IMG/VR virus record: IMGVR_UViG_3300033141_003139
Span: 1-59,908 of that record
DNA: 59,908 nucleotides
Reading direction: 5' to 3' (one strand)
DNA from: a virus
Every line of letters starts with the position of its first letter. Position 1 is the first letter of the stretch. The translations under genes were made by a program, and so were the position numbers. The notes beneath the pieces are model-generated. The model worked only from the letters and a program-made list of their open reading frames with translations, was not told the origin of the DNA and made no database searches. Positions 1-8,956 of the stretch are shown here, piece after piece.

Positions 1-114
1 GCTCATGCAGATGCGTTGGACGCTCATGATACGGCAATGGATACTGCGCATGCTTTACTCGCTACCGAAGAGAAGCAGGATGTTATCGACACCGTAGTAG
101 ACCGCATCGAGCAG
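1..114. repeat. Terminal direct repeat, left copy (circular overlap)
   Basis: The first 114 bases are identical to bases 59795-59908. The reading frame of the tail-fibre gene passes through the joint without a break. The simplest reading is an assembly overlap of a circular or circularly permuted genome, giving 59,794 unique bases. A true short terminal repeat is unlikely because the joint lies inside a gene. Confidence 0.93.
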
Positions 115-1287
115 CAAGTAGGCTTAGGCTATCCTGCGGCAAACATCTTCTATATTGACCCGACTAATGGTAGTGACGATGACGATGTTCCTGGCACAAA
201 GGATGCACCGGTCAAGAGTTGGTACGAGATGTTCAATACCGACGATGGGCGTGCCTATGCGAAGTCGCCTGAGCCGGTACTTGTCTATATGCTCGCCCAG
301 CAAGACCAGACCCCTATTGATATGGACGCCTCTGCTGAAACTCCCTTAGGCTGTAACATTGAACAACCTAATGTACGGATTGTCGGTGTTGGATACCCAT
401 GGTTAACGAACACTGATGATGGTGATTGTACGATAAGTTTTGAGGATGGTGCCCATAACTGCGAGATTAGTGGATTTCGTATATCTCATCCAAGTGCTCA
501 AGGTATCCATTGTTATGCAGACGATGTTCTTATACACGATATTATTCTTTGTGGTGATTGTAGCAAAGAAACTGCTGCAGGCATTGGTTTCCAGAATGCA
601 AAACGCTGTCATGTGTGGAACGTTCGGTCAGTGGCTGATGCGGATAAACCAGAATCAGTTACGGTTAGTTTTATAGATAGCCACTACTGCTCGGCTAGGG
701 ATATTAGAAGTAATTACGTTAGTCATTCTCTTGTTTATTTCTATCGATCTCATCAGTGTAGGGTAATAAATTGTCATCTTACTAAGGCTGCGGGGACACA
801 AGGAATTTACTATGGGCTAGAGTGCACAGATTGCATTGCTTTAGGCTGCACTGAGGCTTGTGATGTTATAAGCAGTAATGTTTTCGGAAGTGGGAATAAA
901 GTATCGAGCCTCGAACGGCAGACCGCTGATGATGCACTAACGGCTTACGATCCGCCGACGAAAGCTGAACTAGACGCATCTGAAACGCGTGTTGAAGTCA
1001 ACGCTGCTTATGACTCTAGTTCAGGAGTTTTACAAGTCAACGCATTTCTTGAACAAGCTGGACAGCTGAGAACAGTAACAGACTGGACTGCAAAGCTGTA
1101 TGATTACAAGGGTGCAGAAGTAGAAGACTTAGAAGGAGAAGCTGGTACTACGAATGATGTTGCTTACTGGCAGGCCACATTGAGTACCAGGCTTACCGCT
1201 GGCGTAGCTTATTACGTTAAGGTATTATGTACCTATAGCGGTGTTACTTATCATGGCGTCTGCTTGATTTCAACTGGGCTTGTGTGA
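1..1287 (+). CDS. Tail fibre / receptor-binding protein, C-terminal part (gene continues from 58085)
   Basis: This is the 3' part of a gene that starts at 58085 and crosses the circular joint; the joined protein is about 998 residues. The part here opens with a His/Ala/Asp-rich helical linker, then a helix with the motif EEKQDVID. A region beginning NIFYIDPTNGSDDD follows, which is the usual entry of a right-handed parallel beta-helix (pectate-lyase-like spike). Short repeated rungs rich in Cys, Asn and Ile come next, then a C-terminal Ig-like beta domain ending at residue 998. Such proteins bind or depolymerise host surface glycans. A TTG at 16 could act as a start only if the window were linear; the frame is open upstream in the joined genome, so that start is not used. 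The beta-helix fold is inferred from sequence style; catalytic residues cannot be assigned. Confidence 0.8.
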   Translation, partial: AHADALDAHDTAMDTAHALLATEEKQDVIDTVVDRIEQQVGLGYPAANIFYIDPTNGSDDDDVPGTKDAPVKSWYEMFNTDDGRAYAKSPEPVLVYMLAQQDQTPIDMDASAETPLGCNIEQPNVRIVGVGYPWLTNTDDGDCTISFEDGAHNCEISGFRISHPSAQGIHCYADDVLIHDIILCGDCSKETAAGIGFQNAKRCHVWNVRSVADADKPESVTVSFIDSHYCSARDIRSNYVSHSLVYFYRSHQCRVINCHLTKAAGTQGIYYGLECTDCIALGCTEACDVISSNVFGSGNKVSSLERQTADDALTAYDPPTKAELDASETRVEVNAAYDSSSGVLQVNAFLEQAGQLRTVTDWTAKLYDYKGAEVEDLEGEAGTTNDVAYWQATLSTRLTAGVAYYVKVLCTYSGVTYHGVCLISTGLV

Positions 1288-1493
1288 TGATACTGGTTAA
1301 AGGTTACAGGTCTCAATTACTAATGTTGAGTGGTTCTGGGGCTACTATCGCTATTGGCCGTGACTCCCAGATATTTTTCAGCAGGAGACTATATCCTGAT
1401 AGTATTCCGTCGTCGACGCCATTGGAAACAATACCATCTAGTACACCAAGATGGAGTATTCCTTCGAGTACTCCTATAGAGACAGTAGAGTAG
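1287..1493 (+). CDS. Small protein with three IPSSTP repeats downstream of the tail fibre
   Basis: A 68-residue frame whose ATG overlaps the tail-fibre stop codon (TGATG); a GTG three bases upstream is also possible. The N-terminal half is hydrophobic and glycine-rich. The C-terminal half carries three tandem copies of a unit beginning IPSSTP, spaced ten residues apart. I recognise no family. Its place between the fibre gene and another virion gene suggests a small fibre-associated structural protein, perhaps a trimer tip or an adhesion decoy. Overlap and context support translation. Confidence 0.6.
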   Translation: MILVKGYRSQLLMLSGSGATIAIGRDSQIFFSRRLYPDSIPSSTPLETIPSSTPRWSIPSSTPIETVE

Positions 1494-1503
1494 GAGAAAC
1501 TCT

Positions 1504-1887
1504 ATGCCTGGGCGTGATCCTGAAGTAATTTACATAAATCATCGGGGTTTCTTCCAACGCACGTTCAAGTTAGAAGGTGTTGCCCAGGATATGTCTGCCT
1601 ATACGGATGCTTCTAACAATATTACATTCGAGTTTTATGAAGAAGGGCAGACTGTCCTGTATTCTTTCAACAACTATAGTGATGCTTCTAACTTTGATGA
1701 TAGCAACCTATCTACAGGGGTCATAGTATTCAAGTACACCGAAGAGACTTTCGATGAAGCGACCATATTTGGGACATCTGATGACGTGAGTCGTCGCTAC
1801 CGTTGCAGAGTAATTCAGATAGACAGCACTTACCCCAGTCCAGGAAGAGTAAACCCTGAAACATTCGAGGTGGAGTTTAGACGCTAA
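1504..1887 (+). CDS. Putative baseplate/tail beta-sandwich protein
   Basis: 127 residues with a good ribosome binding site (AGGAGA 11 bases upstream). The sequence is almost all beta: alternating hydrophobic strands with many Asp, Ser, Thr and Tyr, including phrases such as ITFEFYEEG and TGVIVFKYTEE. These resemble the N-terminal Ig-like domain of BppU-type baseplate proteins. No catalytic motif is visible. It is followed by a TAATG overlap with the next gene, so the two are translationally coupled. Likely a virion structural protein; the exact role is unknown. Confidence 0.6.
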   Translation: MPGRDPEVIYINHRGFFQRTFKLEGVAQDMSAYTDASNNITFEFYEEGQTVLYSFNNYSDASNFDDSNLSTGVIVFKYTEETFDEATIFGTSDDVSRRYRCRVIQIDSTYPSPGRVNPETFEVEFRR

Positions 1888-3743
1888 TGATTTACAAGGA
1901 ACAACAGGATATATTTGTAGATGCCATGGTGCATCAGTATGAACTAGCATCTGGTTCTTTGCAGGCGTTATTCCTGATACCTAAGTTGATAGGTAAAGTA
2001 CGTCATGAAGAAGACATTAAAAGGATAGACAGGCTTGAGCGTATTCTTATGAGTAGGTATAAGCCACGCAAGAAACGAAAGCGATCTAAAAAGTACATGC
2101 TGCAATATGGGTGGTTCGACTGGTTGCTTAGAGAAAAAACGCCTGAAGAATTGAGGCAGCGAAAACTAGCTAAACGCAAGAAAATTCTAATGGAGAAGTT
2201 TGGCCCTCACCTCGCAGCCGAGCAAGACTGGATAGCGGCTTCAACTGCAAGAAGGTTGTCACCGTTGGCGGAAGAAGCCAGCAAGGCTGAAGCGGTTACT
2301 CGTGTAGTAGACAGGCCACAAACTCCTTTCAGGGTTGCCCTGCGTGAACAACGCCTCAAGCGCGCTGAGGCAGGTTTCCCTGAAGTTGGCAGGCCAGTAA
2401 GGGTTGCTACCAGAAAACAGCGTGCTGAATGGGAGAAAGACCCTAGAAGAACTATAACACCCAAGCGGAAACTCGGTGAAAGCATCCAGTTGAAGCTAGA
2501 ACAATTTCTCAGGAAGAACCGTCTTTACGGCAAAAGCCCAAGTGAGATTAAAGCCCAGTTGAACAGAATGAGCTTTGATACAGTCGTACGAGGTTACAAA
2601 CTGTTTAAGATTTTAGCTGCAAAAGGAGCTAAGTCAGTAGGCGGGTCTATAATAGAAGGATGGCTCCAGGCTTTCAAAGAAAATCTCTGGGAAAAAGAGC
2701 AACGCACCCTTTTTGCTAATAACAGTAACGTCGTTCGTTATGCTGACGAAAACTTGTTTACTGAGTTGCTTCGTGCAATTGCGATGAGTGCAAGGAATGC
2801 TAAAACTGAAGTACTGGAAAAAACATTAGCCAAGGCTCATCGTATGGCCATGCGAGTCCGTGAGATTGCTCTTAAGAATATGTTCATGTTCTGGGCTGGA
2901 TTGATAGCAGGAGAGCTGATGCATCGTGCTGCAAGCAAGCAAATGGTAAACGTGGTAACGCCTGAAGGCAAGAACCTGTCACGTGAAAGACGAATGATGT
3001 ATGCTGGTCCGTTCCTGACAATGGCCAGTAGTATTATTGCAAGGTTATTTCCAAAGGCTGTAGCTAAAAAGGCATTGTGGAGTAAGGCTATATCCAGTGG
3101 AAGAGCCGCAAGTGTTACCAGGGCAGCAAAGACAGCCCAGGTTCGTGGCGTTGCAAGGGCGGCTCTCAGGGAGACCAAGCAGAAAGGTATTCGTGGTGTC
3201 AAAACAGGAATAGCAACAGCTGGGGAGGTAGTAAGACCTCATTGGAAAACGTTCAAGTGGACTCATCCTCATGCTGGGGCTATACTGACGAAAGGTGGAC
3301 GGGCTGGGCGCTTCATAGTCAAACATCCTTTTGCTACGTGGATTGGAGCCGAAGTTGGTCTTCAAGCTCTCCGCAAGAAAAAACAACGTCAATTGGAAGA
3401 TCAGTATTACCCACGGTACGACTTGCAAAGGGAAGCCTTCAAAAGGTATGCCTTTTATGCACCACTTACGTCATGGCTGAAGAAAGCAAAGAAAGCGTAC
3501 GAAGGTTTCATAATGAAAGGTTCCGTTGGCAGGGGGTTGGTAACCGCTACACGAGGCGTTGGTATGATTGGACGTGGTGCCGTGAAAACCGTAGGTGGAG
3601 CAATGAAAGCAACGTCTCGTACTATGACACCTAAAGGCAAGATACTAGCAGGGGGCTTAATGGTAGGCGGATATGCCTGGGGCAAACGAAAGGGACGACA
3701 GCAAGGTCCCCGTCGGCCTTTTTTCAGGGGGCATTTACGATGA
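1887..3743 (+). CDS. Large Lys/Arg-rich helical protein (possible internal virion protein) 1
   Basis: 618 residues with start overlapping the previous stop (TAATG). Very rich in Lys, Arg and Ala. A basic patch near residue 70 (KPRKKRKRSKK) precedes a helical segment with LREKTPEELRQRK. Two or three Gly/Ala-rich hydrophobic stretches lie in the C-terminal half (for example MFMFWAGLIAGELM and GKILAGGLMVGGYAWG) and could insert in a membrane. I recognise no family. It is the first of three adjacent overlapping genes of the same composition, placed between fibre and head genes. Basic, helical, membrane-capable proteins in such places are often ejected with the DNA (inference); a DNA-condensing role is an alternative. 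Confidence 0.65.
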   Translation: MIYKEQQDIFVDAMVHQYELASGSLQALFLIPKLIGKVRHEEDIKRIDRLERILMSRYKPRKKRKRSKKYMLQYGWFDWLLREKTPEELRQRKLAKRKKILMEKFGPHLAAEQDWIAASTARRLSPLAEEASKAEAVTRVVDRPQTPFRVALREQRLKRAEAGFPEVGRPVRVATRKQRAEWEKDPRRTITPKRKLGESIQLKLEQFLRKNRLYGKSPSEIKAQLNRMSFDTVVRGYKLFKILAAKGAKSVGGSIIEGWLQAFKENLWEKEQRTLFANNSNVVRYADENLFTELLRAIAMSARNAKTEVLEKTLAKAHRMAMRVREIALKNMFMFWAGLIAGELMHRAASKQMVNVVTPEGKNLSRERRMMYAGPFLTMASSIIARLFPKAVAKKALWSKAISSGRAASVTRAAKTAQVRGVARAALRETKQKGIRGVKTGIATAGEVVRPHWKTFKWTHPHAGAILTKGGRAGRFIVKHPFATWIGAEVGLQALRKKKQRQLEDQYYPRYDLQREAFKRYAFYAPLTSWLKKAKKAYEGFIMKGSVGRGLVTATRGVGMIGRGAVKTVGGAMKATSRTMTPKGKILAGGLMVGGYAWGKRKGRQQGPRRPFFRGHLR

Positions 3744-5518
3744 GTAATTTCAATCGTGCTGGCAACTTAGTCCTAAAATATGCCGTTCAGCGACAGAGTC
3801 TTATCAACCGGCTATTGGATCTGGCGTCTTCGATTAAGCATGGTATGGGAGCGGGTAAGGCAGTAGAAATACTAAGGTCTCCACTTGGAGCTAAGTTAGC
3901 CGCTGGTGTAGCAGGGGGAGCGGTAGGCATATCTTTAGGTAAAGCATTACAGCGTATAGAAGACGAAGAGGAAGCAATAAGAGAAAAGGAACGTGCTCGA
4001 ATACTTGCTGCTGTCAACATGCTTGAGTCATTAAATGCTCCTGTTGATTATATGACGATCGATACGATTGTCAGGTATGAAGGATGGAGAGAAGAACTTG
4101 CTAAGCGGACTCCTGAGTCGTTGTTAGCTGCATGGAATAAGTTCCGCGAAGAAACCGCTCGTACCACGGACGTGCCCAGGCAGGTTAGCGAAGCTCGAAA
4201 AAGCGTTGGTCAGGCTCTTTTGGATACTCTGGCTGCTCATGGATACATACCAGATAAAGAAGGCAGAATGAGACTATCCGAGGCTAAGCCAAAGGGAGTA
4301 GCATTTCCTGCTCCTCCGCCTGGGATGCGTATAAAAGCCGCAGAGGAACATATTACCAGTACATCGCATATCCCAATGGGCGAAGCCAGGTCCATAGAAG
4401 GCATGGAGGTAGGCGGAAAAATAGTTGTGCACCCAGCGAAGTTGACGGCCCCAAGATACGTAGCAAAGCCCAGGTATGACCTGGATGCCTTATCAAGGAT
4501 CCAGATGGAGAGAGCTGCGAAGGGCACATCTGTTACTGGTCTAGGTGCAGTTAGAAAAAGAATCGGTGAAATACATGAAGCAACCAGGGGTGGTCGTGAA
4601 ACACCACTCATGAAGTCTGTACTCAGTAAAACAATAGATGCTGCTGAGCATGCTCGCATCCAGAAGAAGCTCGCTACAAAAGGTTTTCGCTCGTTGACTG
4701 GTGTTGAAAAGCGAACTATTGGACGGCTTCTTACCAAAAGGGCAAAGCGTTGGGGTCTTCGTTTCAATGAACAAGCTCCTACCCAGCAGTACGCTTTTGA
4801 ACGCACCAAGCGAGCATGGCGTAAGGCCAAGAGAAAAGTAAAAGGAGCTTGGCGAACAGGGACAGCGTGGGGACGTAGGTTAGCCAGAAGGATTTCTTCT
4901 GCTGCCAGGGTTGCTACTGCTCAAAGTATGGTTACTGCACCAGGTGTTGCGTGGCAGGAAACAGGACGTTTCTTGGAACGTGAGGCTTCAGCAAGAATTC
5001 CTGCCCTGAGCGAATCCCATCCAAGGCTGGCTGCAATAGCTGCAATGGGTGTCAGGCAGGCGGCTGTTACAAGTAGGAGGCCTACCAGCGTTGATCCTCG
5101 ATTTAGAGAATATACCACGGAAGAACTACTAGTAGAAGCATCTGGTCTCAGCGGGGATTTGCGAAAGCTATTGAATGATTTTGCGAGTAACAAGGCTACA
5201 CAAAGTGGTTTTGAAAGCAAACTTCACAACGCAATAACTGAGAGCGAGCGAGCAGGGATACTCAATGAAAAGAAAAAGGTTGATACGACCAGGGGGCTTC
5301 TCAAGGAAGACATACTGTTTACTCGTAACAGGTTACGGGATATACGAGATGAACTAAGGTCACGTGGTACTCGTGTACCCAACGATATTAACGCTGTATA
5401 TGCTGAAGCCATATCTCTTGCCGAAGTACCACCATCACCAAGGCGACCAGTAAGACCTGCTCCTACCCTGGAAAAGCAATTGATAACAGAATTACTTGGT
5501 AACAGGTACTACAGATGA
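3740..5518 (+). CDS. Large Lys/Arg-rich helical protein (possible internal virion protein) 2
   Basis: 592 residues with an ATGA overlap to the preceding gene. An N-terminal hydrophobic Gly/Ala segment (residues about 40-70, KLAAGVAGGAVGISLGKAL) is followed by a charged helix, a central basic region with many Arg/Lys, and a C-terminal coiled-coil-like part rich in Glu and Arg. Composition matches its neighbours at 1887 and 5515. No known domain is visible. The run of three such genes suggests a complex, perhaps an ejection apparatus inside the capsid (inference). Codon use matches the surrounding virion genes. Confidence 0.65.
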   Translation: MSNFNRAGNLVLKYAVQRQSLINRLLDLASSIKHGMGAGKAVEILRSPLGAKLAAGVAGGAVGISLGKALQRIEDEEEAIREKERARILAAVNMLESLNAPVDYMTIDTIVRYEGWREELAKRTPESLLAAWNKFREETARTTDVPRQVSEARKSVGQALLDTLAAHGYIPDKEGRMRLSEAKPKGVAFPAPPPGMRIKAAEEHITSTSHIPMGEARSIEGMEVGGKIVVHPAKLTAPRYVAKPRYDLDALSRIQMERAAKGTSVTGLGAVRKRIGEIHEATRGGRETPLMKSVLSKTIDAAEHARIQKKLATKGFRSLTGVEKRTIGRLLTKRAKRWGLRFNEQAPTQQYAFERTKRAWRKAKRKVKGAWRTGTAWGRRLARRISSAARVATAQSMVTAPGVAWQETGRFLEREASARIPALSESHPRLAAIAAMGVRQAAVTSRRPTSVDPRFREYTTEELLVEASGLSGDLRKLLNDFASNKATQSGFESKLHNAITESERAGILNEKKKVDTTRGLLKEDILFTRNRLRDIRDELRSRGTRVPNDINAVYAEAISLAEVPPSPRRPVRPAPTLEKQLITELLGNRYYR

Positions 5519-6372
5519 AGTTAGAACTCGTATGGAGTTATCTGGGACGGAACTGGGACTCACCAGTGAAGCGTTACTTGATAAGAGAATGGCAGGAAGC
5601 ATACGCCCGCCCCAGCATGGGTAAGACCAAGAGTAAGCAATCCTGGTGGCAACGTATGAAGGGCCGTGTTAAGTGGTACAAGAGAGAAAAGGCCCGTGCT
5701 CGTATTAAAGAAATACGTCGCCAGCTTGGCAACCTGAAAACAGCAGGACTCAGAGCTATCAATCGTGCTTACAACGAGATAGTCGCCATTGGGATAGAGA
5801 CTAAGGATCGTACCATCCAACGTGAAATTGCCCGTCATAAACGAGAGCTTAAAGCAGCTGGTCAAAGGATTGTCCTGGAAGGTAAACATATAGACTGGGA
5901 AAAATCTCATGAGTCCAAACTCAAAGGAAGAAATCTTGCACGGGTTGCCGAGATATTACATCGTATGGGCGAGTCTGAAGCCAAGGCTAGGCCTGCCCCC
6001 AGGGCCATCATAGGAGGAGTCGAGACAGGACTTTTCGGTCCTGAGATCAAACGAACTGTTTCCCAGTCGCATAGGCTGGCTGCAAAAGGAATGCAACTGA
6101 AAGATTTAGCCGAGGAACTTACGAAATCTCCTGAAAGTACATTACCACAACATCACCCTGCATACGTAAGGGTACCTGGAGCAAAAGGGCCAGCAGGAAT
6201 GAGTACACATGACCTCAGAGAATTAACGGGCATAGGTGTTAGGTCAATCGGCTGGACCAAGCCAGTTGACCCTGCATCTCAAGCATTTCTTGCTCCCTTT
6301 AGAGAAGAGCTTGGTAAAAGAGTGGCCAGGGCTGAACTTGCAATGGAACGGGAGGCTTTAGGACGACAATAA
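5515..6372 (+). CDS. Basic helical protein (possible internal virion protein) 3
   Basis: 285 residues, ATGA overlap with the gene before. The first 150 residues form charged helices rich in Lys, Arg and Trp (QSWWQRMKGRVKWYKREKAR). The last part is more acidic. No family recognised. It ends the three-gene set that starts at 1887 and is followed by a promoter-like sequence, so it probably closes the fibre/internal-protein transcription unit. Confidence 0.62.
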   Translation: MKLELVWSYLGRNWDSPVKRYLIREWQEAYARPSMGKTKSKQSWWQRMKGRVKWYKREKARARIKEIRRQLGNLKTAGLRAINRAYNEIVAIGIETKDRTIQREIARHKRELKAAGQRIVLEGKHIDWEKSHESKLKGRNLARVAEILHRMGESEAKARPAPRAIIGGVETGLFGPEIKRTVSQSHRLAAKGMQLKDLAEELTKSPESTLPQHHPAYVRVPGAKGPAGMSTHDLRELTGIGVRSIGWTKPVDPASQAFLAPFREELGKRVARAELAMEREALGRQ

Positions 6373-6397
6373 TGTAAAAAAAATTACAATTTAGTTC

Positions 6398-6425
6398 TTG
6401 CTTTTTTATTTCATTATGCTATATT
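6398..6425 (+). promoter_or_regulatory. Promoter TTGCTT-N16-TATATT before the head genes
   Basis: TTGCTT at 6398-6403 and TATATT at 6420-6425 with 16 bases between them, in an AT-rich 68-base gap upstream of the protease/scaffold gene. The same -35 hexamer occurs at 20128 and 43707. The -10 overlaps a small palindrome (TGCTA-TATT-TAGCA), a possible operator. Confidence 0.5.
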
Positions 6426-6440
6426 TAGCATAGAGGTGTA

Positions 6441-7766
6441 ATGATGGCGAAACTATTTGACTTGTCACGTAGTACAGATGGACGCACTTATACTCTCAGG
6501 AACGTCCCGATCTTCAAAACTCATGATGATCGTGGGTTCAATTGCGATGAGAAGTGGCTCGATGAAGCTATCGAGAACCACAACCTTCGTAAAGCAAAGG
6601 GTTATTTGCCTTCTGTTTTCGTTGGACATACATCTAAGAATGGCGAGGAGAAAGAAGCAATAGGCTTTTTGGATACCCTTTATCGCAAAGGCAAGATAAT
6701 TTATGCGAATATCGCAAAGATACCTGAGACTATAGCACAAAAGTTCAAAGCGAATGCGTTTCCCAATCGTTCGTGCGAGGTACTCCCTAAGAGTAAAAGG
6801 ATCGTCGGCCTTGCGTTCCTGGGAGCCACGCCACCGCATTTTGCTTTACCTTCGATGATATATGAACAGACCGACGAGAAGTCCCATTGGGTTAATTACG
6901 AACAACAGGAGGAAAAACGGATGAGTGGAATTGGTGAAATGTCTCCAGAGCAGTTTGGTGAAATTGTTGCCAACGCAGTGGTTGCAGGTATTGAGAATTA
7001 CAACACCAAGATGGAGAACGAAGAGCAGGAAGAATACCAGAAGTTTGTTGACGGCCTATCCAAGGAAGAGAAAGAAGCGTTCAATTTGAACCCAGAATTG
7101 TTCCTGGAGTTGTACGGTCAGTATGGCCCTGGTGTCGTGGATGTAGATGTTATCCAGCAAACTTCAGGTGGACCGCTCAATGAAGAAGCAGTAGGAGAAG
7201 AGACCAATGTTGACAGGGCCAAGCAAATTGACGTTGGTAACCTGGATGATACCATGATGCGTACCGTCGATGAAAAAGGGGCTGTAAAATCAGCTGGTGC
7301 TCCTGAAGTAGAGCCTGGTACTGCTGTTGCCGAAATGACGCAGATGAAAGAAGACACTGAAACCCTGGCTTATGCTATAAGAGATCTCCAGGAAGAAGTG
7401 GACGTGTTGACGACTGCTAATCGTGCTCTACAAAGTCAGAAAGCTGCCAGTGAAATTAAGGCTTACCTGATGGATTTGAAAGCACGAGGCTATGCCTTGA
7501 ATGAAAAAGACATAGACCATCGTGTTGACATGATGATGAGAATGGATGAAGATCTCCGTAAGGATTACATGAAGGACCTGGAAAGTTCGCTCCCGAAAGT
7601 CCCTACTGGCCGGTTTGATTTTTCAGGTGGTCTTACCAAGGCTCAGCTTGGCGACTCGAATGAACTGGCAGTCAAGTTTGAAGCCAACGAAGAAAAGTAC
7701 AGGGCAGCTGGTGTAACTTGTGCGGATGATCTTAAGTACGTATCCCTTACCGGTGGCGAACTTTAA
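6441..7766 (+). CDS. Head maturation protease and scaffold, Mu gpI-like
   Basis: 441 residues. The N-terminal 150 residues match the pattern of Mu gpI-type prohead proteases: PSVFVGHTSK around residue 57 with a candidate catalytic His63, then AIGFLDTLYRKGKIIYANI, a Ser in FPNRSCEVL, and the typical IVGLAFLGATPPHFALP. The C-terminal part is acidic and helical with coiled-coil character (residues about 300-390), as expected of scaffold. An in-frame internal start at 6921 with a perfect binding site should give the scaffold alone. It lies two genes upstream of the major capsid protein, as in Mu. The enzyme would cut the scaffold and itself during capsid maturation (family knowledge). Confidence 0.82.
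   Translation: MMAKLFDLSRSTDGRTYTLRNVPIFKTHDDRGFNCDEKWLDEAIENHNLRKAKGYLPSVFVGHTSKNGEEKEAIGFLDTLYRKGKIIYANIAKIPETIAQKFKANAFPNRSCEVLPKSKRIVGLAFLGATPPHFALPSMIYEQTDEKSHWVNYEQQEEKRMSGIGEMSPEQFGEIVANAVVAGIENYNTKMENEEQEEYQKFVDGLSKEEKEAFNLNPELFLELYGQYGPGVVDVDVIQQTSGGPLNEEAVGEETNVDRAKQIDVGNLDDTMMRTVDEKGAVKSAGAPEVEPGTAVAEMTQMKEDTETLAYAIRDLQEEVDVLTTANRALQSQKAASEIKAYLMDLKARGYALNEKDIDHRVDMMMRMDEDLRKDYMKDLESSLPKVPTGRFDFSGGLTKAQLGDSNELAVKFEANEEKYRAAGVTCADDLKYVSLTGGEL
6921..7766 (+). CDS. Nested in-frame scaffold protein, Mu gpZ-like
   Basis: The ATG at 6921 is in frame with the protease gene and has AGGAGG at 6907-6912, eight bases upstream, which is far stronger than expected by chance inside a gene. The product is 281 residues: acidic, helical, and without the protease domain. 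In Mu, lambda and relatives the scaffold is made in the same way from an internal start. The sequence shows site and frame; function follows from family knowledge. Confidence 0.75.
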   Translation: MSGIGEMSPEQFGEIVANAVVAGIENYNTKMENEEQEEYQKFVDGLSKEEKEAFNLNPELFLELYGQYGPGVVDVDVIQQTSGGPLNEEAVGEETNVDRAKQIDVGNLDDTMMRTVDEKGAVKSAGAPEVEPGTAVAEMTQMKEDTETLAYAIRDLQEEVDVLTTANRALQSQKAASEIKAYLMDLKARGYALNEKDIDHRVDMMMRMDEDLRKDYMKDLESSLPKVPTGRFDFSGGLTKAQLGDSNELAVKFEANEEKYRAAGVTCADDLKYVSLTGGEL

Positions 7767-7798
7767 GTTCAGACTAGTATAAAGGAGGATTGCAAGTT

Positions 7799-8956
7799 AT
7801 GGCGACTTATGGCAATAAGACGTACAAGTTTAAGAATTCTGCTGGGGCTATTTGCAGGTATCCAGTTGCTGCCAACGTTGTAATTTATCGCGGACAAATG
7901 GTGGCGTTGGAGGCCAGCGGGTATGCAATCCCTGGAGCTGATGATCCTACGCAAGTTGACGAGACTGCGTTGACACCAACGCTTTTCGTAGGGTTTGCGA
8001 TGGAGCAGGTTGATAATACCAATGGCAGCGATGGCACCAAGTACGTCAGGGTGGACCGACGCAAGCAGGTTATGCGGGATATGGTCATCACTGATACTAC
8101 AACGATAGCCAACGTTGGCGATATTGTCTACCTTGGGCTTCAGGAAATAAATTCTGATGAGTACACTGCTGATAGCGATCAGAACGAAAGCGTTTACCTG
8201 GCAGCTAGCTCTACGAATTACGTTCCCGTTGGCATGATTACCAAGTGGACTAGTGCCCACGTTGTAGATGTCGATATTATGTGCGGCGTGCTCCCGTTCT
8301 CAACGGCATTGTATACGACGACTGCTGACCTTGCGTCTGTTGCTGATGCTAAGGGTGCTGACCTTATCGGTATTACCACTGATATTGGGTTTACTGGTAC
8401 TGACGTAAAAGCAGCCCTGGAAGAAATATACACGCACATGACTACAAGCCAGGGCTACATTCCGCTGGATATATGCAGCCTGAGAGTGATTGATAGCGAT
8501 GAGGTTCACAACAAGACTAATATCGGTGGTCTTCTTTGCGAGGATTCAACCCCGATATTGAAGCGGACGGATACAGCACAGGACAAGTCACTGGTCGTGC
8601 ATTGGACGACATCCGGCGTAGAAGAACTGATATGCCAGATTCCCAAGCCTCCAGACCTGGATGCAAGTGCTAACCTCGTATTGCATGCCTTGATTGGTAA
8701 AGGGTCGAATACAGATGATTCCGCCAAGTTCGAGGTTGGCTTCTGGGATGGTATAGGCGATACGGAATATTCTACCCAGGTTACTCTTGCTACCAGCGCG
8801 TTGACTGAGTATACGATGGCACTTACTGCGGCGAATCTTTCGGCTGCACCAGGTGTTATCAACGTCCGTATGAACCCGACTGACACGCATGACAATGACA
8901 CTATTCAACTTGCCGGTTTGTGGGTTGAATATACAAAAGCACAGTTGACATCATGA
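7799..8956 (+). CDS. Capsid decoration / head-associated beta protein
   Basis: 385 residues. The ATG at 7799 has AGGAGG ten bases upstream; a TTG at 7790 is too close to that site. The N-terminal 150 residues resemble DUF2190-like capsid cement proteins (phrases VIYRGQMVALEASGYAIPG and NVGDIVYLGLQ). A short helix-rich linker near residue 210 leads to a C-terminal all-beta domain that looks like a carbohydrate- or protein-binding jelly roll. It lies between scaffold and major capsid genes, where decoration proteins are usually encoded. The C-terminal domain is probably displayed on the capsid surface (inference). Confidence 0.66.
   Translation: MATYGNKTYKFKNSAGAICRYPVAANVVIYRGQMVALEASGYAIPGADDPTQVDETALTPTLFVGFAMEQVDNTNGSDGTKYVRVDRRKQVMRDMVITDTTTIANVGDIVYLGLQEINSDEYTADSDQNESVYLAASSTNYVPVGMITKWTSAHVVDVDIMCGVLPFSTALYTTTADLASVADAKGADLIGITTDIGFTGTDVKAALEEIYTHMTTSQGYIPLDICSLRVIDSDEVHNKTNIGGLLCEDSTPILKRTDTAQDKSLVVHWTTSGVEELICQIPKPPDLDASANLVLHALIGKGSNTDDSAKFEVGFWDGIGDTEYSTQVTLATSALTEYTMALTAANLSAAPGVINVRMNPTDTHDNDTIQLAGLWVEYTKAQLTS

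Noticed and set aside
16-1287. Separate fibre gene starting at TTG 16
   Set aside because: The frame is open upstream through the circular joint, so this is the end of the gene that starts at 58085.
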